From positions 6,986,601 through 7,050,600 of the forward strand of contig NC_135550.1 in assembly GCF_964340395.1 (NCBI RefSeq): a stretch of DNA of 64,000 bases, read 5' to 3'. Shown here piece by piece: positions 1-11,800 of the stretch. The DNA comes from Glandiceps talaboti (lineage: Eukaryota > Hemichordata > Enteropneusta > Spengelidae). Numbering within the stretch: the first letter of the stretch is position 1; the number at the start of each line of letters is the position of its first letter. The notes beneath the pieces were generated by a model. It was given only the letters and a program-made list of their open reading frames with translations. It had not been told where the DNA came from and ran no database searches. The translations under genes were made by a program, and so were the position numbers.

Positions 1-757
1 AAGTCACTATCATCTGAAACAAGTGTTCAAATCCAACCTTTTCAAAATATTTCCCAAAAACTTGTCGAGCGATTTGCAATATTCACGATCGTGGCCTAAG
101 AAATATTTATGTGAATGTGCGTTAGAGATTGTAGCACGGAACAAGTGTTTGAAAGAAGTTTAAATCTGTACACCCCGTTCACAAGCCTGTACGGTTCAAT
201 ATGGTTTAGTAACAAATCCCCACTTAAAGGCGTATCTTTTCAGCTACAGATAAAGCTTGTGTCCCATAATTGATGTCAAAATTTCGATCTATTTTCTAGT
301 GACGTCCACCAACCTTAAACTGAACGACCGGACGCTGGCGGTTGCCCTCGCCAAAACTGAGCCAGCATACTTTTATATTTACTCATTTACACAAATTAAT
401 TCATTTATTCATGTATTTATTTTACCATTCAATATTTGCTTCGTCATACTGTAAAAAATTTCATTGAAGTTAATAACACGAGTGGTGTATAGACACACTG
501 CTGAATTCTGAAACATGTGCAGAGTTTCCCATAACAACCTTTTATTCGAATGTAATGTTTTTTTAAGGAAACTGTTATGCAAGTCGGGATATTAATTCAC
601 CTTGGAAGGAAGTAGACTACCCCTACCCCTACCTCAATCCCAACCTCGCCTCACCCTCACATGCATAACATACATGAAGATCGTGACTGATTGGATAAAT
701 ACAAATCCGAAATAGTCGCATCCCTTTCAGTGTAATTAACTAAACACATAAAGGCTG
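1..757. other. unique AT-rich DNA, no gene seen
   Basis: No conserved frame, RNA gene or repeat array was recognised. The open frame at 257-454 is no longer than chance allows. Confidence 0.6.
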
Positions 758-994
758 TTACATCAGTTCTAATTCTGTACTAGAACTGTCCTCAAATAAT
801 GTAACAACGCTGTCGCTCGGTTTGGTCATTTCCCTCATTGGTATGTTCCCACAATACTGGAGAATTTCGTTCACTGCAATCCCTACAAGAAAATCGACTT
901 TCGTAATTTCTCCAAGATACACATCCCAACCTTCTCGACAATACCCTCCAATATCTGTATTGTCTTTCCCCCCCTTTGGCTTGATCCGTGTGTA
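758..994 (-). CDS. possible terminal exon of an unknown protein
   Basis: A minus-strand frame without an ATG at its left end runs 79 codons to a TAA at 760-758. It follows an AG at 996-995. It reads with segments such as GGYCREGWDVYLGEITKVDF and ends STELELM. The composition looks protein-like, but no family was recognised. A frame of this length occurs by chance many times in 64 kb. A G7 run at about 967-973 lies in it, so a length error there would change the upstream frame. Confidence 0.2.
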   Translation of the reverse strand, partial: YTRIKPKGGKDNTDIGGYCREGWDVYLGEITKVDFLVGIAVNEILQYCGNIPMREMTKPSDSVVTLFEDSSSTELELM

Positions 995-1460
995 CTCGTG
1001 GTTGAGTTGATGATAATAATTTCACAGACATCACTGAGTGTAAATTGTGACCCTTTTCATGCCGTTTCTGAACAGATTGGATCGAAGACAATTATTTCGA
1101 CTACATGTGTGTAGTTGTTCGACGACTGATTGGAAATACGTGAATGGCGAACACAACAAAGCGCGGCAACATGGAACAGCTGTTTACGCGACGATAGAGC
1201 TCTCCTCCGCCTGCTACAAAGTGGCCAAATATCGAATAGCAAAGAGAAACGTTATTTTTATCTGCTCACAAGTAATTAAATACATCGCCAATTATTTGAT
1301 CACATTGGATTTGCTCATTTGTACTATGTGTAAATAGAGATCTCCTGAGTTCAGATAACGGTTGAGTCCCAATTATTCATTTTTTTAGTTGGTTTAGAAG
1401 GTACTTTTTTATTCTCAATTATGAAATGTGATACGAACGATTGTGATAATGATTTTACAT

Positions 1461-2190
1461 GTGATATATGATATGATATGATATGATATGATATGATATG
1501 ATATGATATGATATGATATGATATGATATGGTATGATATGATATGATATGAGCATGATATGATCATGATCATGATAATATGATGTTGTATGATGTGATGT
1601 AATGTGATATGATTTGATTGACGTATGATATATTGTGATGTGACATGATATGATACGATATGATATATGACATGATGTGATATGGTGTAATATGACGTGA
1701 CTCGATGCGATATGGTATACGATATGACATGATGTATGATATGATTTATAATTATATATGTAATGTGATGCAATGTGGTTCGATGAAATGAAAAATAGTG
1801 TGATATGTATGATATATTGTACGATATGATATATGATATGGCATGATATGATATGATATGATATGATATGATGTGATATGATATGATATGATATATGAAA
1901 TGGTATGATATGATATATGATATGATATGATATGATATGATGTGATATGATATGATATATGATATGATATATGATATGATATGATATGATATGATATGAT
2001 ATGATATGACATGATATGGTATAATATAACATCATATTTTACAACCATATTATATATCATATCGTAATATATTTCAATTTGATGTGATGTGCTGTGATAC
2101 AATTATGTTATATGATATGTACGGTATAATTATGAAATGACATTTGATACGTAAGATGATGATATGGTGTCATATGACATGACGTGATTT
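1461..2190. repeat. ATATG/CATAT pentanucleotide array
   Basis: Two nearly pure ATATG tracts (about 1469-1550 and 1830-2020) flank and merge into a diverged middle with TGTG and GACATG variants. The 100-200 codon frames over it on the minus strand (His/Ile/Ser/Tyr-rich) are by-products of the repeat. Confidence 0.97.
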
Positions 2191-2262
2191 ACATATAATA
2201 TATAAGTATTAGATCTTTAAATCTCTACATTTCATCGCGTATTCAACTACACGTTATTCTTC

Positions 2263-2295
2263 ACTCACTCATTCATTCATTCATTCATTCATTCA
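2263..2295. repeat. CATT tetranucleotide tract
   Basis: About eight uninterrupted copies of CATT. Confidence 0.9.
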
Positions 2296-3293
2296 CTTTT
2301 TCTCTCGCTCTATCTACTGCTATGTTTATATAGTGTTTGATTTAAGAATTGTCTGTCCACTTCCGCTGAAAACGAACCCCTTGCTGGATCGCCGCAGTTG
2401 GTGTCCATGCATACATATTTTGCATGCAGATGTGGTTGATGGCAACAAATTGGGGGAAAAAATGTGTCTTGAATAGTAATAGTGTAATGGCGTGGTAGCT
2501 TTGGTATTATCAACAAGTAGGAAATCTAGAAAATACATTTTGTATAACACTGACAGTTTACATGTCATTCAGTGTATATGTGCACGATTAATAATTGATA
2601 GAATAACCACGTCGTGTGCGTATTAGTCACTGTGCTACGATTCTGTAGGGATTGTTTGGTGGAGCATTGCTAGTATTATATTGGTGTTTCTGTTTGGATC
2701 AACCTAGTTATGATTATCTGTGTATCTGACATCATCACAACTGTGTGTTCTTTGGATTCATATCCATCTGTCTACTACAAAAAAAAATATTGTATCATAC
2801 AAGTATGAAAACATGAATTAAATCAAATTGAAGAAAATTGAATAGAGTGGCCATGAATTGAAATTGAATTGAAAGTGAAATGAATGGAGATGAATAATAA
2901 GTAAGCCAGTATTTTGACGTTGATGGGGGAAATCGGAGACATTTGATGAACTTAATGGACTGAGAACGGAGGGAAATCACCTTTTAAACCAACCACCAAA
3001 TCAGAGTGAGGCTCCGTTAGTTGTCAATAGTGTTCTATAAGGTATATTATGTATGGGGTTGTTTTTATTTGTAGAAATGTGAATTCTGAATTGATACAAT
3101 GTGCACACATTCAAGTATGCTGGTGGTGAAGCCCAGTAGTTTTAAAAAATGACTGTATTTAGTAAATTTATGTATAATCTCCTTCGTGAAAAGAATCACT
3201 TCATAAGTTCAAGTTGATCAGAAAGCGACGCTGTGGAAGATAGGGGCGATTATGGCGACGAGAGTAGAGAGGGTGAATGAAGACAGGATACGT

Positions 3294-3372
3294 CCAAAAC
3301 GAACGAGGGGGGAGGGGGAGAAGCGAATGAGGGGGAGGAAGGGAGGAGAAGTAGAGTGAAAGAGATTGATTG
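3294..3372. other. purine-rich (G/A) tract
   Basis: About 80 bases almost entirely G and A on the plus strand, with runs such as ggggggaggggg. It could form a triplex or affect nucleosome placement. No coding function was seen. Confidence 0.6.
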
Positions 3373-3399
3373 AGAATAGTCTAATCAATATTGCGTGAG

Positions 3400-3407
3400 T
3401 GACGTCA
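3400..3407. promoter_or_regulatory. CRE palindrome TGACGTCA
   Basis: A perfect cAMP-response-element octamer, just downstream of the purine-rich tract. The consensus binds CREB/ATF bZIP proteins. No linked promoter could be shown. Confidence 0.35.
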
Positions 3408-5263
3408 CAACAATGCTTTTAGATTATTGGAAATGTTATCGACTCGCAATGCTTTCGGCATTTCAGTAGTTTGTGACAAAAAAAACTACACATATACTAT
3501 TAACATCGTATTTTAAAACTCTTTAGGGGCCGTCATAAGAAAATAAACGTAGATGCGAAAAAGAGCACCGGGCAAACGACTGTTGATGATATTTTTCGAC
3601 AGCCAATGTGACGATATCCCGAGGCACGAATTGGCAGCGTGGTATCCCAATAAATAGATGGGATAACAAAGTGACAGCCTGATGCCATGGGGAAACAAAA
3701 CACTATCATTTAAAACTCGACGTAGTCGTGATGATTGTTAGTAAGAGCTTGAAATCCTGCAAGATTAGAACTGTTTTGGGTATATGTTATACACCAATAT
3801 TTTGGTATCGGTTTGCCAAAAAAATGTCCAAGGTTAGCATTATACTAGTACCATTATTACCTGCAAGTATCACTTATCACATTTTCACGGTTTGGTTTAT
3901 TCTTGCCTTTACCTTTCCATGAGTAGTGTAATATATATATATATACACACATGCAGTCCCCCCCCCTTGGAAAATGAACCCACAAACAAACACACGTGTA
4001 GTCATATAGTTGTGATGACGTAAAATGTATGCAAAATTGAATTCTACCGACAGCAATAAAAGTGATTTCTAGACCAAATTCCATCGTTGTTTATTTTGGC
4101 GGTTTTTTTCTTTGTAGAACGCAAAGACATTGTATTAATAGTAATACTTATAATAATAATAAATATAATAAAAAATTAAGGCGATAACCTGTGACAGTCT
4201 GGTTTCCGATCGAATGGCTGTACACTGATGATCTCGTTTCATGTGGTGAAAATGGATGAACAGTTTATTGAAAATTGACTAGTTTATAGCATATGTTTTT
4301 TATTCTCTAAAACACCATATTACATTCATGATTGCTATGCTTTGATGACTGCATTCTGCCAACATAAGATCACAAAATAAAGAGCCCCTCAAGCGTTCCA
4401 ATGTGTGAGTTCACATTAAAAAAACCGACCGTGCGGTGCGGCGTGTAAGGGAGGCTGTCTACCAGCATTTAACAATCTGTTTCGTCGTGTTCCAACCAAT
4501 ACGTTAGTACATTGTATTATTGTGCGATAGCCAAATATTTCTTCGTGCGTGTCATCGCCGTTTTTTGATGGGAATAAAACAATTCATCCTACCGGGGACG
4601 GTCGGACTTCGCTTTGTGGCACACCCTGATGTACGACGTTTACTTCTCCAACACCAACGGCTGGCCGGGTGGGTTTTTTTCCTTTTCATTTGTTCGCTCA
4701 AAAGGTATGTCGGCTTTGATGCACGCAAGGTTTTTTTTTTTTATTCCTATTGCATAGAATGTCTCGACCTCAAAGTTGGAAATTTTATTTGAATGCAATC
4801 ATGTGACGTATATCTAAGATTTGGTTATGCTATTTGTCGTACTGGTTACCGACAGCGCAAATTGGGGGTGAATCACACATTGTAAATTTTTAGTGTACAG
4901 GGTTTTAAAAGACTCGCGGGATTTCATTTTTTGTGTCCTGACCAGTTATAGACGTACTTTGAATCTAATGATAGCAATATAGACAAGAGGGGAAAAACAC
5001 AGAATGTGAATAAAGCTAGGCATAAATTTAAGGTCCTGGCAGGTATATATTGGTTAATTACAGGTTATATTACACCGATTGATTTAAAATTATGCCTGAA
5101 AACATCTCTTGAATCTTGGAAAGATTTATATTACTGTCCCCTGTGGAAATCAATTGTTTAATCAAGGTAAAATAAGTATTGTTCTGTTTGTCTACATTCT
5201 GTAGAATTGGTGTAGTGCCACTATTAGTATGCATGAGTGATAGCCTTGGATGTGTATGTACAT

Positions 5264-5386
5264 AGACACACACATACACACATACATACATACATACATA
5301 CATACATACATACATACATACATACATACATACATACATACATACATACATACATACATACATACATACATACATACATACATACA

Positions 5387-5416
<30 letters not shown>
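5264..5416. repeat. CATA tetranucleotide array
   Basis: About 35 pure copies of CATA preceded by a short CA tract. All six-frame open frames over it (Tyr-Ile-His-Thr or Met-Tyr-Val-Cys repeats) are artefacts. Confidence 0.97.
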
Positions 5417-5417
<1 letters not shown>

Positions 5418-8400
5418 TCGTGTCTTCCATGTGTTATATAAACTCTAACTGTCAATATTAACATATTCGCGTATTTATATTGAAATATAATATCCCATTA
5501 CAATGAAAACAAAACAAAGCAATTACCTGGGCGTACTTGAGTAGAATCGACCTACGGACAGACAACAGTTTACTACTGTTTCGGGCGTTGTTGATTTTCG
5601 AGTCCTATTCGTAAGATCGCTTTCTGTCGCCGAGACTTAACCCGTTCAAATAATGGTCTGATAACGAATGTTTTTAAACAGTCAAATGACTAACCCTTGG
5701 GTTATCTGCTTTTTGTCAACATACAAACGTACCTCTTCATAATACCTGTAAATTTTTGTTTGCTTACGTCTCGATATTGTCCACAATTTCTTTGAGGTGA
5801 GAAAAGAAAACACCCAAATCCGGAATTGTTGTTCTACACACGGTCCACGTATCAAAGTCTTAATCGGATGTCTTCTTGTACACGTTTGTCTCTTTTTGTG
5901 AGAAGTATGGCCATTTTCAGGCCGAGAGAATCGATTTAAGGGTGTGACATAGAGTGAATATAGTATATGCAGTGGGGGTCTAGGCAATCCAAAGGTTTAT
6001 AATTGATGAAGTTATCATGAATCGATGTCGAAGAAATACCAGAGAGTTAGTGGACTAGAATGCGTACGATTTGTAATGCTGCCAAATCGGGGGGCCTGCT
6101 GCAACATTTCCTTTCAATACAATCTTCAATCAACGCACAGAAGAAGAAAAAACATACAAAAAGTGTCTGTCTTTGATTGAAGAACGCTGACAATAAGACA
6201 CTGGTATTAAAGAGAGCCGTCGTTTGAATAAGAGGGGCTCTGTCTAACGTAGAGTACAATGTACGTCATTTGTTCGCTCCTGAAATCTGGTTGAGCAAAA
6301 ATTAAACCGGTACCTACTCTCAGGCAAAGGGAAGAAAGGGGCTGGGTTGGTCGTTCACTGTCTCAAATAATCGGCTATTGAGGCTTTTTGTTTTGCGGGT
6401 CTGTGTGACAGTGTATTGATAATATATAGTGTAAGGCGTACACAGACAACGTAGTGCTGTATAATATAGTGTGCTCTGACCACATGTAAACAGCCACATC
6501 ACATTTACTTACATGGCCTACAAAGAGAAATTTTCAAAAGCAAACAATTATGTCGTCATATTCAAACATGACTGATGATATCCCCACAACTAAAAGTCAG
6601 TCTGTCTTAGTACTTACTTTTCTCTCCCTCTCTCCTCTCCTGTTTCATTCTTTTTCATGCATCATTCATATAAATAATTAACAATGAACTTATCTAGTTA
6701 AATCGAAACCCCCGCTTCACTAACGCCTTTTTTTTCTTTCTTTGTGTTAATTATCGTGTGTGAACAGAGCGGGGTTTGCTGGAGCAGATGTGGGGTGAAA
6801 TTGCTAACTTCCGAAGGCTTTGACAACAACGGGTTCTGAGTTTCAAGTAGTTACAAACATGTCGTTTGACAGAAAACAACAACAACCGGTGAACACGTAA
6901 TCAGTCGAGGAGTTTGAACATAGAAATGTCACAAATTGCGACCACTGGTGTTATTTGTTTATTTTTGTTTTTTATAATCTTATATTTACACCACCCCCAT
7001 TCCCTCTCTCCACAATTACTACTTCGATTAACGGCTTCTACCGTTGACCATGAAAATATTTAGCTGGTTTAGTGTCTCTGTCCGGACTAGAATGGTTCTT
7101 TTGGACCGCCATTTCAATTTCCAAGGTGAATGAAATCGGATGCCAGTTTTAGGTCAAATAAAGCGACATACATGCCTTACTGTTGTTGGCCCGTCAACAG
7201 CCGCGACGCTTGTGTGAGGCCACCACAACGAGTAAACAATGATTTCTCACATGAAAAGCGCGGTGCCAAATTTCTGAAAATTTACTACTATTTTAGTGCG
7301 ACTGCAGCTGCTGCCATATAGAATTCAGTGCAAATATATATAGGCCTTTTCAAATTTTCCACAAAATGTGTTGCATGTACATGTATGAAATAATACTAAT
7401 AAAAATCACGGCTCATGCACGTCACGATTCTGTCCAACTTTTCACCTTAACTTCAGTATAGTAGAGGTCTCGCCAGTTTGTTAAAACGGGATTACTACAT
7501 ATAAATAAAACAACTGATCAAAATGGCATGGGAAGTCGAAATGTCACTTTTATATAAGTCACGGGCGGATAAACGAATCGACCCTTGTCATTTAGGCAAA
7601 ACTGATACCTCTTTACTAAATTCAACATTTATAAAAAAAAGAGGAGTTTTCAAAATATCCTTAGGTTTAATAAACAGACCGTGATAATACACCGCTGCTC
7701 GGATTATTGATTTGTGTAGGCCATTGTGATCAAATTTGTTGTTCAAAGATTCACGAGCCGGTAAAGTGATTGTGACTTCTTACTGAGTGATCTCATAGCT
7801 TAACTCTATATTACTGTTTACCATGTCAAGAGACACACTGTATGATAATCAGGGATAGAGAGAAAAAGAAAAAAAATATTAGTTATTTTTTTGGATAGGA
7901 TTGGAATTTACAAATCAATTTAATTTATTATAAATCAGATACTGTTTGCACTCTTCACAGCTAAAAACTAGAAACAACTGCTATTCACTTTGTAATCCAA
8001 ACTGGATTAGAATCCGTTTGTATCTCTGTAGCATTTGTCTTCACGAGACTACTTTACCATTATAATGTTATATTGATATTAGCACTAAAAATACATCGCA
8101 CAGCTTGCTTCATAAAAATCTAAAAACGGATGACGTAGTGATCTTACACTGTTTTTATGACAGTAATCGGTAGTCTGTTAGTGGTGAAATGGACAATTTT
8201 ACTTAAACAAGTCAAGTTTTTTTCCCTCTCTTTGAAACATTACCTTAGCTGCCGACAAAGGTGATCAAATCACTTGAAATGAACATACTATATAAATGTA
8301 AAATGCCTACGGGGGAGGGGGGGGGGAATAAGGCAAAACAAAAACGACATATGTATGATGTAACACTTATTGAGCAAATTAGTATATCAAATTGTAGCTT

Positions 8401-8587
8401 TCTTCTCTAATAGTCATCGAAATTGTCTAAGAACGAATTTTTTTTTTTAACGAAATAAACGAAATAATGTAAGTGTGCTGTGGAAGAGTGGTGGTTTTTG
8501 GCTCGTCAAATGGGGCTGTGTTTGACAGGAGGCGACACCCTGCTGGAACGTTGTGATTGATGCGAATTTGATAGGCTCCTTGATGGG
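5417..8587. other. unique AT-rich DNA, no gene seen
   Basis: No conserved protein segment or RNA gene was recognised. There is a G-rich run at about 8311-8326. Confidence 0.55.
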
Positions 8588-8619
8588 GTGTCAATACTGA
8601 ATAGATGTAGTATACCATA

Positions 8620-8814
8620 TACTTCGTGTTCAGAGTCAAATGACCACGACAAGTTTACCGTGAAACGAGATGACGGAATTCCTCACACCGAAGCCACAAT
8701 CGCAATGCGAGAACGAACTCAGCCGGGTATGCTTGGCGAGTATCGTTGCTCAGCTCAGCTAACTAAGTACCCGGTGGCACGGAGCTGTAGCGAGCTGCGG
8801 AATGGACTCGTATA
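8620..8814 (+). CDS. weak candidate coding segment with an Ig-like GEYRCSA motif
   Basis: The plus frame from 8588 ends at a TAG at 8812-8814. It reads TVKRDDGIPHTEATIAMRER, then GEYRCSAQL. That resembles the late strands of an immunoglobulin domain (DxGxYxCxA), but the paired Cys and Trp of the fold are absent here. A possible acceptor (cttcgtgttcag) precedes it, and the stretch is richer in GC than its surroundings. No second exon was found, so chance is a serious alternative. Confidence 0.15.
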
Positions 8815-8815
8815 G

Positions 8816-11800
8816 CGCATTGTACTACCAGTACTAGTACTCTCAGGGTATACATCTCACTTCCAAAAGACTAATCTACGATAACCACTGCATCTAATAA
8901 CAACGTAATTGATGTAAAATTCAATCATCTAATCGATTTTTTAGATGTCTCTCAAAATTGAGTAAATTTGAGCTAATTATACAGTGGATGAATGACTGGA
9001 GACCTTCCGTTTCGCTGATCGGTTGTAAATTTTTACTCAGAAATCATTGGAAACTCTAACCAAGAATTTATTCTGTAATTACCAAAATATGTTGTCATTT
9101 GGGTTTGTATACTTATTTGTGGATCAGGGGGAACAGTATTAATGTTGTCCCGGGGTAAAAACCTCCGTGATACGTATGGCGAGAGAAGGAAATACACGAG
9201 TGTTTTGGCCACTATCATCTAATAACCAACTAAATTAGACCATTATTAAGTGCACTTCAACTGATTGCTGTAACTTTAATTTACGAATACATCTATTACC
9301 GACATGATTTTACACTGCTCTGTTCACTTAAGCTTTCACAGTATGGTGCATTTTGTCAATTATTTCTTAGTCGCCGTTATTTCATCGACACATGATGCTT
9401 ACATTATCTGGCACTTTTTTTTATAGAATGATGTTCGTCTGTAAAGCAGTTCAAAAATCGCGATATATTTTTAGCAACATGAGGAGTGGTGACATAAATA
9501 AAAATGTGTACCAAAAATAGGCAACATTTGCATGTTTTTTCTGTTCATAAGTTTGTGTCAGCGGTTTGTTAAATGTGGAAAAAAAATCTGTGGTGATATC
9601 AAATCTGGGTAGTCGAAATAGGAGTAACAGATGCTGGGGGTCACATCTATCATGAGTTACGATATGCAAGATGGAAGAAAAACTATATACACACGCTTCA
9701 ATCTGTATTCAATAACCACAGTGTGTGTTGTACCCCTTTTCACGGCATGGCTGGCGTATATCAGTGCAATTTATTGTGAAAGAATAGAGTGTCATACCAC
9801 TTAATTTGTTGCTGCCATGTATCTATTCAATTTGCTCCGTGTCCATTTGCCAGTGTTTCCACTTCTGTTTGGGACTTTCTATACACCGTCCGTACAACAA
9901 TAGCATGACTCGCCAATACGCGTATTATGAGTTGAGCCAAAACAACGGGATGAGATATTGGATAAGAAATGCACCGACACATTCCACCCCCGAAATTAAT
10001 TATATCCCGAACAAAACAAATCCAATCCAACAACACGAGTCTAATTCTTAAAGGAAAACATCTGACGGAAGTTCACTCCCGCACTCAACATTCAGAAATC
10101 CAATGAAGACTTCCGATATGGGTTTTACAGAGTGGTCGTAAACCTAATTAAAGAACATAATGCGAGTAATTTTCACCTTCCGACAAGAGAATTTCAAAAA
10201 ATTTCATATTTCTGACGACAGAAGAATATTTTCCAATCGGCGGCGTAATCCAAGTCAGGACATTATGACTTCTTACCAAAAACAAGACAAGACATACACG
10301 TACTGCATTCCGCTAACGGCGTCGTACAGAATACAACATTTACTAATTTGTTGTATTTCAAATCATAGCAAACGGGATAGTAATTGTAAACTCTAATGAA
10401 TTATTGAACTCACTGCAAAATTTGATACCTGATGTCATTTCTCCTGAGCTCTTAAACTAATCGGTCTTTACGGACATCTTGGGAAGGGGAATTTTAACCC
10501 TTACGCTACTTAATCCTTGTTCATTTACGATGTCCCTGGTTTGCATCAAGGTTATAAATTATGACTTTTGAGGATTTAGCTGTGTTTACGTACAAGTTTT
10601 GTTTGCAATCTACAGGATACGGTGGGCTAATTGTGGAAAATAGCTGGAGAGCTCTATAGAGACACAATGATGTGAACCAAACCTAGGCGCGCTTTCCATG
10701 TCTTAATGAATATTTACAAATGTTAATGTTGTTATTTACGTGATACAAAAGTGTGGTAGTTCTCGAGTGCTGAGTATCAATACTAGACAATGGTTTTTAA
10801 CGAACATTTTCAGCGGGTGAACAGAGACGTGATTAACTATTGTTTTACTTCAAAACATCTTCAATTGTACAAGGAACGCTGACAAGTGAATTAAAACTTC
10901 AGGTTCTTCAACTAGAGTTGACGTACTTTTCACGCGATTACAAAGAAAAAGGGGGGAAGAAGAGAAAACACTGTTGTGGAGGTTTCGTGTTACCTGAATA
11001 GAAAGTCGCTGACGGTGTGTGTCTCTATGTTATCAAAATTGTATGTTTGCCAATGAAATATAGTGATTGAAAATAGAATTTATTCCACTGCTATATGCAC
11101 ATTGTTAAGATTAGTTGTAGCATAGTGCCCCTTTGCACTGACAGCGATACAATCGGAGTAGCATGAGATACAGAGATTATGAATTCACACACTATACGAT
11201 TCCAGTATGCTGCATGATACAGCCTCGCGTTATCACCAAACGGCAACCTTCAACATATTTATACAAGTTATATGTTTGAATATATTTCTATCTCAATATT
11301 CAACCCTTGCTGTGATCTATGTAATAATAATAATGATGATAATAATAATACTAATACCGTCAGGTGAACACAACACAGTCGTGGAAAAGTTCGGCTTGAC
11401 TACCCAAGTACAAGACACATAGCACACGGTAGACAGTTTAATTTTCGATTTGGAACGCTCGAGGGATGACGCGATACGAACAGCACGATTGTCTAATGAG
11501 TTTTTGTTTCGTCTTTATTTAGTAATGGCGAATCAAACGAACGATCGATTTGTAAGTAGACGAAATCGTCGTACAATGTTAAGTCTAAGATAGTGATCCG
11601 CGGGGACAATGTAAGTCGTCGAACCTGGCCGTTCAGGCCGCGTTTTTATTAGCACCGTGAACGTGTTATATTAGCAAATACGATGTCACAATATTTTTTC
11701 TGGGGTTACTGCCTACATATTGACTTAATAATTTGATAGGACCGTGGCAATTATGTTGAACTATCATATGTTTGCTATCATAGCATAAACGACTAAGTGT

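Larger units (their letters stand above)
2191..5263. other. unique DNA with small simple repeats
   Basis: Contains a CATT tract at 2263-2295, a purine-rich G/A stretch at about 3294-3372, a CRE palindrome at 3400-3407 and a short AT/AC tract near 3930-3950. No gene was recognised. Confidence 0.6.
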
